Assembly (NCBI GenBank): GCA_019429465.1
Contig: JAHYIV010000019.1
Span: 1 to 49,421 of the forward strand
From: Desulfoarculaceae bacterium
GTDB taxonomy: Bacteria; Desulfobacterota; Desulfobulbia; Desulfobulbales; Desulfocapsaceae
Length of the DNA: 49,421 nt
Direction of reading: 5' to 3'
The notes beneath the pieces are model-generated. The model saw only the letters and a list, made by a program, of their open reading frames with translations, ran no database searches and was not told the DNA's origin. Position numbers and translations under genes: made by a program. The stretch's first letter is position 1; every line of letters begins with the position of its first letter. Shown in pieces: positions 1-9,340 of the stretch.

Positions 1-32
1 GAGACAAGAAAAACAGAGAAGAGACAGAGACG

Positions 33-68
33 AAAAAAGGCCTTACAGCGAAAACGCTGTAAGGCCTT
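33..68 (-). terminator. Rho-independent terminator after tRNA-Phe
   Basis: A 14-bp perfect inverted repeat (37-50 and 55-68) closes over a 4-nt loop. On the minus strand it is followed by a run of T. It lies about 10 nt beyond the CCA end of tRNA-Phe and most likely ends that transcript. Confidence 0.9.
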
Positions 69-77
69 GCAACTAAC

Positions 78-153
<76 letters not shown>

Positions 154-269
154 ACTTCATAGACAACGATGGTTAATTACACAACATCTTTTTCCTTGTC
201 AATAGATTTCTCTCTCAAAGCAGCATCCATCCCTCTTCATCATTCATGTAAGGTGATGGATCAAACCCG

Positions 270-1151
270 TTATTCAAGAGAAAGGGACAGATCGGAGAGG
301 TCATCGGATTTCTTTTTCTGCTGTTCCCCCTTCTCCGAGCCCAATGCGCCCAGGTCAAGGTCAATATCAAGGTCAATATCAAGGTCATTCTCAACCGGAC
401 GGGCAGACGATTGCGAAGGCACAGTTTCCAGGTCGTTGGAGAGATCCATGTCATCAAGAAAGAGATCAGCAAAATCGTCCGCCCCGGCCAGGGCATCCGA
501 TTCATCCGCCATCTGGCCAACAACAGGCAGATCCAACTCTACCAAGTCCAGATCAGCAAAATCAAGGTCAACATCAAGATCGGCACCAAAGTCAGCCTTC
601 ATCTCCACCCCCGAATCCGGGTTCAAGTCCGCGACCAGATCCGGCCGCGACAGATCGGAGATATCAGCCAGATCGTCAGGTATTTTCAGCTGTACAGGAC
701 GCACTGCCTCTACAGCCCGGACATTGACCGGTACATCTGCAAAACGGCTGGTATCCAGGAATAAATCGTCTTCGTCCAGAGAGAGAGTACTCTCGTCGCG
801 CTCAACATCAAAGGTAATATCAAAATTATCGCCCAAGGCAATCTCACCGTCATCGCCGTCAGTCGACTGTACCGTACCCTTGAAGGCAATACCTTGATCT
901 TCAACCATGTCGGCCCCAAAGCCGATCTCCTCGTCATCTTCACCTGCCAGCAGCTCCAGATCAGGATCAAGAATATCCACCAGTTCCTCTGCCAGCTCAC
1001 CGACATCCATGTCTTCAGAAGGTTGAAGAAACTGGGGGACGGCAACAGAACTGGTTGTCCCTTTAAATCCAGAATCAGCCATTGGCTTATGACACTTGCG
1101 ACAACTATCCAGATGATCAAAGGAGATATATCCACATTTAGCACAACGCAT
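270..1151 (-). CDS. Zinc-ribbon protein with long acidic tail, unknown function
   Basis: The protein has about 293 residues. The first 24 residues form a zinc ribbon with two CxxC pairs (C3, C6, C17, C20). The rest is rich in Asp, Glu and Leu and looks disordered; near the C-terminus an alternating Asp-hydrophobic stretch (DLDIDLDIDLDLG) is encoded by a tandem 12-bp DNA repeat around 355-392. No catalytic motif, signal peptide or membrane segment is visible. The ATG at 1151 is chosen over GTG at 1157 because AAGGA lies about 9 nt before it. It sits between tRNA-Phe and nadC on the same strand, with a 121-nt gap to nadC. I do not recognise the family. A zinc ribbon on a long acidic linker would fit a scaffold or docking protein, but that is only a guess. 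Confidence 0.7.
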   Translation of the reverse strand: MRCAKCGYISFDHLDSCRKCHKPMADSGFKGTTSSVAVPQFLQPSEDMDVGELAEELVDILDPDLELLAGEDDEEIGFGADMVEDQGIAFKGTVQSTDGDDGEIALGDNFDITFDVERDESTLSLDEDDLFLDTSRFADVPVNVRAVEAVRPVQLKIPDDLADISDLSRPDLVADLNPDSGVEMKADFGADLDVDLDFADLDLVELDLPVVGQMADESDALAGADDFADLFLDDMDLSNDLETVPSQSSARPVENDLDIDLDIDLDLGALGSEKGEQQKKKSDDLSDLSLSLE

Positions 1152-1278
1152 AATCACTTTTCCTTTCTAAAGAGTCCTCTTGAGGAGGAGTCATCACGAC
1201 ACAGCTATTGCTATCTTATCAATTTATTAATTCAGCATTCAGTATTGCACATTCAGGCCTTGAGAATCAAGAGCTAAT

Positions 1279-2163
1279 TCAAGCAATCCAATCCATGCCG
1301 ATATCACAGGAGCGGGCCGAATGGGTAAGGGCGCCGATGGAGACGATATCCACCCCGCTCCTGGCCACAGCCAGCACCGACTCGAGAGTGATGCCACCCG
1401 AGGCCTCTACCAGGGCCCGATGGTCAATGAGACGAACCGCCTCCTGCATGGTGGCGGGATCCATATTATCCAGCATGATAATATCAACCCCGCAGGCCAG
1501 ACACTCGCGCACCTGCTCCAGGGTATCGGTTTCCACCTCGATGCGCAGGGTATGGGGTATTTTCCGCCGCAGCAGGGCCACTGCCTTGGCAATCGATCCG
1601 CAGGCCGCTATATGATTGTCCTTGACCAGAATCCCGTCGGCCAGATTAAAGCGGTGGTTATAGCCGCCGCCGACCTGAACCGCGTATTTTTCCAGCAGGC
1701 GCAGGCCAGGGGTGGTCTTGCGGGTATCGGTGATCCGCACCGGACACGACTGCACCTGCTCCACAAAGCGCGCGGTGAGGGTGGCAATGCCCGATAGCCG
1801 CTGCAGGAGATTGAGCGCCACCCGCTCACCCTTCAAGAGATCGACAACCGGGCCGGACACCGTGAACAGGAGATCACCCGCCTCAACCCTGGTGCCATCC
1901 GCCACCATATCCGCCACCACGATGGCTGGATTCTGCACCCAAAAGACCTCGGCGGCAACCGCTTCGCCGCCGGCGACGACAAACGGCTCCCTGGCCACAA
2001 TCCGGGCCCTGCCCATCGCGCCCGGCCCAAAGATCGACTCACTGGTCAGATCACCACGGCCGACATCCTCGGCCAGAAAGGAGCGGATCAGGGCATGGAG
2101 GGCGGCCTTATCCAAGGTCGTGCACCCGTTGTTCAGCTTCCGCGATCTTGGCAAGGGTCGCAT
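1279..2163 (-). CDS. nadC: Nicotinate-nucleotide pyrophosphorylase (carboxylating), quinolinate phosphoribosyltransferase
   Basis: Converts quinolinate and PRPP to nicotinate mononucleotide, CO2 and PPi in de novo NAD synthesis (cytosolic). The family blocks are complete: ERVALNLLQRLSG (113-125), DTRKTTPGLR (146-155), GGGYNHR (165-171), LVKDNHI (179-185), then the barrel strands EVETDTL, DIIMLDN, EASGGI and VSIGALTHS. These include the basic residues that bind quinolinate and phosphate. The length of 294 aa is normal. The ATG at 2163 has GAGGAG close upstream but overlaps valS by 56 nt; a TTG at 2115 would give a shorter, family-like N-terminus. The overlap implies translational coupling to valS. 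No nadA or nadB is in the window. Confidence 0.95.
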   Translation of the reverse strand: MRPLPRSRKLNNGCTTLDKAALHALIRSFLAEDVGRGDLTSESIFGPGAMGRARIVAREPFVVAGGEAVAAEVFWVQNPAIVVADMVADGTRVEAGDLLFTVSGPVVDLLKGERVALNLLQRLSGIATLTARFVEQVQSCPVRITDTRKTTPGLRLLEKYAVQVGGGYNHRFNLADGILVKDNHIAACGSIAKAVALLRRKIPHTLRIEVETDTLEQVRECLACGVDIIMLDNMDPATMQEAVRLIDHRALVEASGGITLESVLAVARSGVDIVSIGALTHSARSCDIGMDWIA

Positions 2164-4822
2164 CCAGCTCCTCTTTTTTCTCCCTTTCCTTCATCACCAC
2201 ATCCGGTGGAGCATTGCTGAGGAATTTTTCACTCACCAGTTTGGCATTGATCTGCGCGAGTTTGGCCTCGACCTTCTGCCGCTCGCGGGCAAGCTTGGCC
2301 GTCTCTTTCTCCACATCCACCAGCCCCTTGAGGGGGACATAAATCTCCATATCCTTGTAGAGATAGGTGGCGGCATCCGCCGGTTTTTGCCCTTGTCCCA
2401 TGACCACCAGGGAGCTGAGCCGGGTCATGTCGATAATTGTTGCGGCAGAGGACTGAAAAAAGGCAATCCGCTCCGGAGTTGGGCAGAGGATAACGGCCTC
2501 GATCTGCACGGAAGGATGGACATCGGCCTCCGCCCTGATATTACGGATGCCGGTAATAATGCCCATGAGCAGCTCCACCTTCTCCTCGGCCCCGCTGTTC
2601 AGCCAACTCCCGTTAACCTCGGGATAGGAGCTGGTCATCAGGGTCTTGCGCTCACCCGGCAGGACGCTCCAGATCTCCTCGGTGACAAAGGGGGTGATGG
2701 GATGAATCAGCTTGAGGGTGGTCTCCAGGACCAGCAAGAGCACTCCACGGGCCTGGTCCCGGACGATCAGATCCTTGCTGAACAGATCAGGTTTGATCCA
2801 CTCCAGATACCAGTCACAGAACTCATGCCAGACGAACTGATAGAGGGCGGAGGCGGCATCATTAAAACGATAGCCGTCGAGTGCCGCCCTCACCTCGGCC
2901 GTGGCAGCGGCGGTACGGCTGAGGATCCACCGGTGGATCAGCGACAGATCAGCCGCATCGCCAGCCCATGCCTTGACGGAATCCTCACCCTCACCAACAT
3001 GCATCAGGGCAAAACGGGCCGCATTCCAGATCTTGTTGATAAAGAAACGATAGCCCTCGATCCGCTCCTCATCGAGCTTGATCTCCCGCCCCTGGGCGGC
3101 AAAGGCGGTCAGGGTGAAGCGCAGGGCATCGGTCCCGTATTTATCGATCACCTCGAGGGGATCAATGACATTGCCCGTGGACTTGGACATCTTCTTGCCG
3201 TGCTTGTCACGCACCAGGGCATGGAGATAGACGTCGCGGAAGGGCACCTCATCCATGAAGTGCAGCCCCATCATCATCATCCGGGCCACCCAGAAAAAGA
3301 GGATGTCAAAACTGGTGATCAGCACTGAGGTGGGATAGAACATGGCAAGCTCTTTGGTCTGCTCCGGCCAGCCCAGGGTGGAAAAGGGCCAGAGGGCCGA
3401 AGAGAACCAGGTATCGAGCACGTCTGTCTCCTGGAGCAGCTCCGTTGAGCCGCACTTCGGACAACTGGTCGGATCAACCGAGACGACGATCATCTCCCCG
3501 CACTCCTGACAGGTCCAGGCCGGCACCCGATGGCCCCACCAGATCTGCCGCGAGATGCACCAGTCGCGGATATTATCCATCCACGAATAAAAGGTATTAT
3601 ACCAGGTCTTGGGATAGATATTGATCCGTCCCTCACGCACCGCCGCCACCGCCTTGGCCGCCAGGGGTTTTACCGACACAAACCACTGCAGGGAGGTGGT
3701 GGCCTCGACCACGGTCTGGCAGCGGTAACACTGACCCACCGCGTGATCATAATCCTCGACCCGGTCGAGAAAGCCCAGAGCGTCCAGATCTTCGACAATT
3801 CTCTTCCGGCAGGCAAAACGATCCAACCCGGCATAGACGCCGGCACTTTCATTCATATGACCGCTGCTGTCCATGACCTTGAGGATCTCCAGGTCATGAC
3901 GCCGGCCGATCTCATAGTCATCGCGGTCATGGGCGGGCGTGACCTTCAGGGCACCGGTGCCGAAATCCTTCTGCACATGATGATCAAAGACAATGGGGAT
4001 GATCCGGTCGCTCAGGGGCAGCCTGATGCCGACGCCGGCCAGATGACCATAACGCTCATCATCGGGATGGACCGCCACCGCACTATCGCCAAGCATGGTC
4101 TCGGGGCGGGTGGTGGCCACGACCACATGGCCGCTGCCGTCGGCAAAGGGATAGCGGAGATGATAGAGCTTGCCCTTCTTCTCCTCGTGTTCAACCTCAT
4201 CATCGGCCAGGGCCGTCTGGCAGCGGGGGCACCAGTTGACGATATAATCGCCCTTATAGATCAGCCCCTCGTGATAGAGACGGACAAAGACCTCGCGCAC
4301 CGCCGTCGACAGACCTTCATCCATGGTGAACCGCTCCCGGTCCCAGTCACAGGAGGCACCCAGCCGTTTGAGCTGGCGGATAATCGTCCCGCCCTTCTCC
4401 GCCCGCCAGGCCCACACTTTTTTGATGAATTCCTCGCGGCCCAGGTCATGCCGGGTCTTGCCCTCGATTGCCAACTGCCGCTCCACCACGTTCTGGGTGG
4501 CAATACCGGCATGATCCGTGCCCGGAACCCACACCGTATTGTCCCCCCGCATCCGGTGATAGCGCACCAGCACATCCTGCATGGTATTATTGAGGGCATG
4601 ACCCACATGCAGCACACCGGTGACATTGGGCGGCGGAATGACGATGGAAAACGACGGCCGCCCCGCCACCATGGTGGCCTGAAAACATTTTTCATCGGTC
4701 CAGCGCTGCAGCCACTTTTCCTCGACGCCGGCAAACTCGTAGCCCTTGCTTAATGTATCTTTCATACGTTTTATAACTTCAGATTTAATAATTTCAGATT
4801 TAATAATTTCAGCTTTTGACAA
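2108..4822 (-). CDS. valS: Valyl-tRNA synthetase
   Basis: Class Ia synthetase that charges tRNA-Val and edits misactivated threonine. The HIGH signature appears as HVGH (72-75) within PPPNVTGVLHVGH, and KMSKS lies at 544-548. The CP1 editing segment contains TTRPETMLGD. A CxxC...CxxC knuckle (CQECG, CPKCG) is present, and the C-terminal coiled coil (arm) is rich in Lys and Glu. The length of 904 aa fits ValS. The start is uncertain. A TTG at 4822, 18 nt after the dgt stop, includes a two-fold EIIKS repeat; the ATG at 4765 (MKDTLSKGYEF) gives the usual N-terminus but has no clear ribosome site. It lies between dgt and nadC in a compact same-strand run. Confidence 0.96.
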   Translation of the reverse strand: MSKAEIIKSEIIKSEVIKRMKDTLSKGYEFAGVEEKWLQRWTDEKCFQATMVAGRPSFSIVIPPPNVTGVLHVGHALNNTMQDVLVRYHRMRGDNTVWVPGTDHAGIATQNVVERQLAIEGKTRHDLGREEFIKKVWAWRAEKGGTIIRQLKRLGASCDWDRERFTMDEGLSTAVREVFVRLYHEGLIYKGDYIVNWCPRCQTALADDEVEHEEKKGKLYHLRYPFADGSGHVVVATTRPETMLGDSAVAVHPDDERYGHLAGVGIRLPLSDRIIPIVFDHHVQKDFGTGALKVTPAHDRDDYEIGRRHDLEILKVMDSSGHMNESAGVYAGLDRFACRKRIVEDLDALGFLDRVEDYDHAVGQCYRCQTVVEATTSLQWFVSVKPLAAKAVAAVREGRINIYPKTWYNTFYSWMDNIRDWCISRQIWWGHRVPAWTCQECGEMIVVSVDPTSCPKCGSTELLQETDVLDTWFSSALWPFSTLGWPEQTKELAMFYPTSVLITSFDILFFWVARMMMMGLHFMDEVPFRDVYLHALVRDKHGKKMSKSTGNVIDPLEVIDKYGTDALRFTLTAFAAQGREIKLDEERIEGYRFFINKIWNAARFALMHVGEGEDSVKAWAGDAADLSLIHRWILSRTAAATAEVRAALDGYRFNDAASALYQFVWHEFCDWYLEWIKPDLFSKDLIVRDQARGVLLLVLETTLKLIHPITPFVTEEIWSVLPGERKTLMTSSYPEVNGSWLNSGAEEKVELLMGIITGIRNIRAEADVHPSVQIEAVILCPTPERIAFFQSSAATIIDMTRLSSLVVMGQGQKPADAATYLYKDMEIYVPLKGLVDVEKETAKLARERQKVEAKLAQINAKLVSEKFLSNAPPDVVMKEREKKEELDATLAKIAEAEQRVHDLG
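4780..4809. repeat. Two tandem 15-bp repeats at the valS 5' end
   Basis: CAGATTTAATAATTT occurs twice in tandem (4780-4794 and 4795-4809). Read on the minus strand, each copy adds five codons (EIIKS) between the possible TTG and ATG starts of valS. The segment is AT-rich, unlike the flanking coding DNA. Confidence 0.85.
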
Positions 4823-4840
4823 ACCTACTTTATCAGTCTT

Positions 4841-5935
4841 CTATCGCACATTCCAGGGCTTGGGTAAAAATATATGCTCATAGAGACTCAGGGCATAGCG
4901 GTCGGTCATCCCGGCAATAAAATCACAGACCCTTCTGTGCGCTATCTTGTCGCTGGCCCAGACATTTTTCGGGAACTTGGGTTGCCATGAGATCCCGTTA
5001 CGCTCCATCAGGCCGTTTTCCAGAAAATAATGATAGAGATCGCGGATAATCCGCTGGGCCTTTTCAAATTCATTATGGACCTTGTAAAATCGATACACCT
5101 TTTCATAGAGGAAGGTGCGCAGATCGGTAATCGCCTGGAGCATTTTAGGGCTGAGGTGAATCCTGCCATCCCCTGCCTTCAGGGTCTCGACAATCAGATC
5201 CCGGACCATGGCCCCGGTTCTCTTGGAATGACGATCTCCCACCACCGCCGTTATATCCCCCGGCAGATCATGTTCATGAATAATCCCGGCACGCAGGGCA
5301 TCGTCCATATCATGATTGACATAGGCAATGATATCGGCCACCCGCACCACCTGCCCTTCCATGGTTGCCGGAAGTTCGGAGCTCTTCTCCGGCAGGATAT
5401 CATTGCGGCCCTTGGAGTGCTTGACAATGCCGTTTCTGACCTCAAAGGTCAGATTCAAGCCCTTGCCCTTATTCTCCAGAAAATCCACCACCCGCAGACT
5501 GTGGATATTATGATGAAATCCTCCAGGATGCAGTTCGTTCAGGGTCGCCTCCCCGGCATGACCAAAAGGAGTATGGCCCAGATCATGGCCCAGGGCAATG
5601 GCCTCGGTCAAGGGCTCGTTGAGACAGAGGGCGGCGGCAATGGTCCGGGCGATCTGCGACACCTCAAGGACATGAGTCAGCCGGGTGCGATAATGGTCAC
5701 CGGCCGGAGCCAGAAAGACCTGGGTCTTATGCTTCAACCGACGAAAGGTCTTGGAATGGGTAATACGGTCACGATCCCGCTGAAACGGCATCCGGATATC
5801 ACAGCCATCGTCCTCTTCCTCAACCCTGCGCCCCAGCGAATTTTTATTGAGGGTCGCAAAAGGAGATAAAATCTCCTCCTCCCTGTCCTCCAACTGATAC
5901 CGAATCGAGATTCCTACAATAGGTGTATAGGCCAT
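4841..5935 (-). CDS. dgt: HD-domain dGTPase-like triphosphohydrolase
   Basis: Member of the dGTP triphosphohydrolase family, which hydrolyses dNTPs to deoxynucleosides and tripolyphosphate and adjusts dNTP pools. Typical family sequence is present: [21 protein letters not shown] near 53-73, the metal-binding His in [12 protein letters not shown] (H88) and the HD motif [11 protein letters not shown] (116-126). The later YVNHDMDDA supplies the conserved Asp. At 364 aa it matches the short dGTPase-like class. The ATG at 5935 (MAYTPIVG) is preferred to an in-frame start 33 nt upstream. It precedes valS by 18 nt and is probably the first gene of the dgt-valS-nadC run. Confidence 0.93.
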   Translation of the reverse strand: MAYTPIVGISIRYQLEDREEEILSPFATLNKNSLGRRVEEEDDGCDIRMPFQRDRDRITHSKTFRRLKHKTQVFLAPAGDHYRTRLTHVLEVSQIARTIAAALCLNEPLTEAIALGHDLGHTPFGHAGEATLNELHPGGFHHNIHSLRVVDFLENKGKGLNLTFEVRNGIVKHSKGRNDILPEKSSELPATMEGQVVRVADIIAYVNHDMDDALRAGIIHEHDLPGDITAVVGDRHSKRTGAMVRDLIVETLKAGDGRIHLSPKMLQAITDLRTFLYEKVYRFYKVHNEFEKAQRIIRDLYHYFLENGLMERNGISWQPKFPKNVWASDKIAHRRVCDFIAGMTDRYALSLYEHIFLPKPWNVR

Positions 5936-6228
5936 GATGTATCTCTTAAGCATTAGGAAACAACTCACAGGGCAAATGCCCGGGGTCGCGGCATCCCATT
6001 CATTGAGGCACGCCCGGAAGAAAGCAGGCCTGGAGGATGAAGCACGACTGCTGCAAAGGCAACTTTTTCATCCTCCTCTTTACACATCCAGCCCTGTTCC
6101 TGCAAGGGGGAAAGAAATCGGGTACCTATCCTACAGCACCTCATCTGCTTCGTCATCGGCCTGCTCATGTACGAATCAGTACACTTCGCAGGCCTCTTTT
6201 TCGCATATGAGGCGCTGCTGGATAGTTA
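5936..6228. other. Non-coding interval with small inverted repeat
   Basis: I see no convincing gene. A 10-bp perfect inverted repeat GGAGGATGAA (6032-6041) / TTCATCCTCC (6067-6076) is present. The promoter for the dgt run should lie here but I could not place it. The interval ends at the 6-bp target duplication of the adjacent MITE. Confidence 0.5.
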
Positions 6229-6369
6229 GTGCCTGTCCATAAATGTCCCTTTCGCCCGATCTCTGCGTCATGCTCAAAAAATAATGCTCGGAATATCGTA
6301 CATATGCCTGTGCTTATTTTTCTCGCAGTCCTTGATCTCGAACGAAATGACCTATTTCTGGACAGACAC
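6229..6369 (-). mobile_element. 141-bp MITE, copy 1
   Basis: Non-coding element of 141 bp with imperfect terminal inverted repeats starting GTGTCTGTCCA. It is flanked by the 6-bp direct repeat TAGTTA (6223-6228 and 6370-6375), read as a target site duplication. By eye it differs from the inverted copy at 9199-9339 at three positions. No transposase lies inside. It interrupts a sequence that contains CTGGATAGTTAC, a motif that recurs at 6411-6422. Confidence 0.88.
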
Positions 6370-6436
6370 TAGTTACGTGACATGTGTTTTGGCATTTTCC
6401 CGGCATTAAGCTGGATAGTTACAGAAATCGGAAGAG

Positions 6437-7666
6437 TTATTTCGTTACGGCCCCCAGCAATTCAGCCAGATGCAGGACGCGCACCCGGCTTCCCGCATGC
6501 TCTACTGCCAGACGCCACTGCATGAGACAACCGGAGCAGGTGCTGGTAATCACACCAGGGTTCAAGGCCAGAACCCTTGCTGCCAGCCGGTCACGAATTA
6601 TCGCCGATATCTCCGGCGCGCCGACATGAAAAAGACCGCCCTGCCCGCAGCACCCGGGGCCGCCGGGAAGTGCAAGCAGCTCCAGATCCGGGTTGCGACC
6701 AAGCACCCGGCGCGGCTCTTCGATAATCCTCTGCCCCTTCAGCCCATGGCGAAAATGGCAGGGATCATGATAATAAACGCGTACCTTCTTTTTCCCGGCT
6801 AACTGGTCGGCAATTCCCGGCTGCGGATGCGCATCGAGAAAACAACTGAGCTCCACCAGACGCGCCCCTACTGCCTCGGCCTTGAGTCTCCAGGGCTCGT
6901 CATCTGCAAACATGTCCACGTATCCAAGCAGATGCGCATAACAGGAGGCGCAGGAAACGAGAATCGGCCCGCTGCTCTGCTCCAAGGCTCCAATATTCTT
7001 GCGGGCGCAGCTCCGGGCCTCGTGCCTGTCTCCTGCGGACAGGGCAGCCAGACCGCAACAGGAGAGTCCGTCGGGGACATGCAGGGCATAGCCGAGACCG
7101 GCGATGAGGGCATGACAGGACAGGCCAATTTCAGGAAAAAGGTAGCGGGCTGTGCACCCGGGAAAATAGGTCAGCACCTCTTTCGGCCGAGGGTCGGCAG
7201 GTGAGGCCTTTTTCTGAACCGGCAGAGCCGGCATGCCCCCCACATCCTGCTGAAACAGGGCCAGACGCAACCTGAGCCCGCTGTCTTCCGGCAGATATCT
7301 CGACAGAAATTCCGCCCCAGCCCTGCCCAGCACCCGCAAAGCAGCAAGAGTCTCAGGGTGGGCAAGCGCCTTGCGGGTCAGATACTTTTCATAGCCATGG
7401 GTGCCATAAACGGCAGGAAAGGCACCACGGGCGTCCACCACCGCCCGGCACACATCTATGCCCCGGGGACAGACAGCAGAACAGGCCCCGCAGAGCAGGC
7501 ACTTGGAGAAGATGTCCTCAAACACCGTTCCTTTGGCAGGCAGCTCGGCAATTGAGGCCAGATGAATCTTGCCCCGGGCGGTATGGGGCTCACGACCCGT
7601 GACCCGATAGACCGGACAGACCACCGAACAGGCCCCGCATTTGGCACAGGCATTCACGGTTGACAA
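6437..7666 (-). CDS. (Fe-S)-binding oxidoreductase subunit, GlcF/LctA type
   Basis: Two ferredoxin-like 4Fe-4S motifs open the protein (C7, C10, C13, C17 and C56, C59, C62, C66). Two CCG-type cysteine-rich domains follow: FPGCTARYL...SCCGLAA and YYHDPCHFRHG...GPGCCGQGG. This is the architecture of the glycolate and lactate oxidase iron-sulfur subunits, which pass electrons from an FAD subunit towards quinone. No FAD partner is adjacent, so the substrate is unknown. The open frame continues upstream to 8104, but those codons come from a dispersed repeat, so I start at TTG 7666 (MSTVNACAKCG); GTG 7657 is an alternative. The stop overlaps GCCGTAACGAAATAA, a motif also seen in atp spacers. Function class is sure, exact enzyme is not. 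Confidence 0.85.
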   Translation of the reverse strand: MSTVNACAKCGACSVVCPVYRVTGREPHTARGKIHLASIAELPAKGTVFEDIFSKCLLCGACSAVCPRGIDVCRAVVDARGAFPAVYGTHGYEKYLTRKALAHPETLAALRVLGRAGAEFLSRYLPEDSGLRLRLALFQQDVGGMPALPVQKKASPADPRPKEVLTYFPGCTARYLFPEIGLSCHALIAGLGYALHVPDGLSCCGLAALSAGDRHEARSCARKNIGALEQSSGPILVSCASCYAHLLGYVDMFADDEPWRLKAEAVGARLVELSCFLDAHPQPGIADQLAGKKKVRVYYHDPCHFRHGLKGQRIIEEPRRVLGRNPDLELLALPGGPGCCGQGGLFHVGAPEISAIIRDRLAARVLALNPGVITSTCSGCLMQWRLAVEHAGSRVRVLHLAELLGAVTK

Positions 7667-7679
7667 GCGGATGATCTCG

Positions 7680-8026
7680 CAGCGAAGTCTGCGAGACTTC
7701 GCAAATTCAACGTCACAACGGAGATGGCTAAGCGAAAAGGCCCAAAGACAAGGCGCACCAATCCTGAGGAATGAGTGCCGCTCTTCAACCATCCATGGAG
7801 CGAGCGACACTGGGGCGTCCCTGCCCTGCGCGTACTGTCGGCTACGCCGCAGTGACGAAGGACGCAGCGCAACGAAGTATTTGGCCTTTTCACAACAAAA
7901 TTGGCTAAGCCAAAAGGCCCAAAGACGAGGCGCGCAAGTCCTGAGGAATGAGGCGTACTGTTGGGTACGCCGCAGTGACGAAGGACGCAGCGCAACGAAG
8001 TATTTGGGCCTTTTGGCGACGCCATC
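7680..8026. repeat. Two tandem diverged copies of the stop-codon-associated element
   Basis: Two diverged units (about 7894-8026 and 7710-7893) share the core of the 179-bp element at 27300: GGCTAAG, AGGAATGAG, TACGCCGCAGTGACGA and CAACGAAG. The distal unit carries an extra segment around 7775-7835. The proximal end (GATGGCGTCG on the minus strand, 8017-8026) starts inside the prfB TGA stop. A short palindrome GCGAAGTC/GACTTCGC lies at 7680-7700. Long open frames across this region are artefacts. Confidence 0.8.
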
Positions 8027-9135
8027 ATTTTTCCCACAGCAAGTAGGCCTTGATAAAGGGATCCAGGTTGCCGTCAAGCACGGCATCCACATTGCCGACC
8101 TCAACGTCTGTACGATGATCCTTGATCAGACGATAGGGCTGCAGGACATAGGAGCGGATCTGACTGCCCCAGGAGATCCCTTTTTTGTCGCCGTGCAGAT
8201 CATCCTTGGCCTCGTCCTGTTTTTCCTTGCCCAGTTCATAGAGACGGGAGGTCAGCATCTTCATGGCCGTATCCTTGTTCCGATGCTGGGAGCGCTCATT
8301 CTGACACTGCACCACGATACCCGTTGGCAGATGGGTAAGCCGGATGGCCGAATCCGTCTTATTGACATGCTGCCCGCCGGAACCGCTGGCCCGGTAGGTG
8401 TCAATACGCAGATCCTTATCCAGGATCTCCACCTCAATGGTCTCATCGAGTTCCGGCATGACCATGACCGAAGAAAAGGAGGTGTGACGCCGACCACTGG
8501 CATCAAAGGGCGAGATGCGCACCAGGCGATGGATCCCCACCTCCGAGCGCAGATAGCCATAGGCATTATGTCCCGTGACCATAAGGGTCACACCCTTGAC
8601 CCCGGCCTCATCACCAGGCAGATAATCGAGGATATCGGTTTTGAGACCTTTCTGCTCGGCCCAGCGCAGATACATGCGCAGAAGAATACTGGCCCAATCC
8701 TGGGCCTCGGTGCCGCCGGCACCGGCATGGATATCGACGATCGCATTGCTGGCATCATGCTCGCCGCTGAGCATGCACTCCACCTCGGCAAGGGCAATAC
8801 GTTCCTGCATGGGGTCAATCGTGGCGGCCACCTCATGCTCTATAGCGGAGTCATTCTCCTCCATGGCCATATCCAGGAGCATTTCCATCTCCTCCAGCTC
8901 TTCCCACTTTCCTTCCCAGCTTTTGATGATATCCTGGAGCTGCCCATGTTCTTTTTGCACCTTCTTGGCGACATTAGCATCGTTCCAGAAATTCGGCGCC
9001 AGGGTCTGCTGTTCAAGCCGTTCCAGTTGATCTTTTTTGTGATCTAAGTCAAAGATGCTCCTTGAGGGCCAGCAATCTCCCCTTCAGTTCCTGAATCTTT
9101 TGCCTGGATACCGCAGCTCCTGTTTCTGTTGACAT
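8025..9135 (-). CDS. prfB: Peptide chain release factor 2, with programmed +1 frameshift
   Basis: RF2 recognises UGA and UAA and triggers peptide release on the ribosome. The first 28 codons (ATG at 9135, after GGGAG) end in CTT followed by an in-frame TGA. A +1 slip at CTTTGAC joins them to the main frame, giving about 369 aa. The codon-reading motif SPF (in SPFDASGRRHT) and the catalytic GGQ (in GSGGQHVNK, near residue 250) are present. A gene caller that ignores the shift would start at about 8960 and lose the N-terminal helix. The stop TGA overlaps the end of a dispersed repeat. It lies upstream of the Fe-S oxidoreductase on the same strand. Confidence 0.97.
9048..9063 (-). promoter_or_regulatory. 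prfB +1 recoding site
   Basis: The minus strand reads AAGGAGCATCTTTGAC. It has an internal Shine-Dalgarno-like AGGAG, a short spacer, the slippery CTT codon, the in-frame TGA stop (9049-9051, codon 29) and a following C. This is the canonical RF2 autoregulatory site: low RF2 slows termination at UGA and favours the frameshift. Confidence 0.96.
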
Positions 9136-9198
9136 GATCACTCCCTACAAAAAAAAAAGTTATAACGTACTGATTCACCATATAAACATATTCAACTA

Positions 9199-9339
9199 GT
9201 GTCTGTCCAGAAATAGGTCATTTCGTTCGAGATCAAGGATTGCGAGAAAAATAAGCACAGGCATATGTACGATATTCCGAGCATTATTTTTTGAGCATGA
9301 CGCAGAGATCGGGCGAAAGGGACATTTATGAACAGACAC
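9199..9339 (+). mobile_element. 141-bp MITE, copy 2
   Basis: Inverted copy of the element at 6229-6369, of the same length. The ends are GTGTCTGTCC and GAACAGACAC. It is flanked by the direct repeat CAACTA (9193-9198 and 9340-9345), a 6-bp target duplication. It lies about 65 bp upstream of the prfB start and abuts the palindromic repeat at 9341. Confidence 0.9.
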
Positions 9340-9340
9340 C

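Noticed and set aside
169-897. 242-codon plus-strand frame rich in Ser and Arg
   Set aside because: It is the antisense of the acidic zinc-ribbon gene, whose zinc motif and ribosome site support the minus strand.
1712-3328. 538-codon plus-strand frame
   Set aside because: Antisense shadow of nadC and valS, both of which have full sets of family motifs.
5965-6242. Short frames on both strands upstream of dgt
   Set aside because: No ribosome site, no recognisable domain, and the region ends in a MITE.
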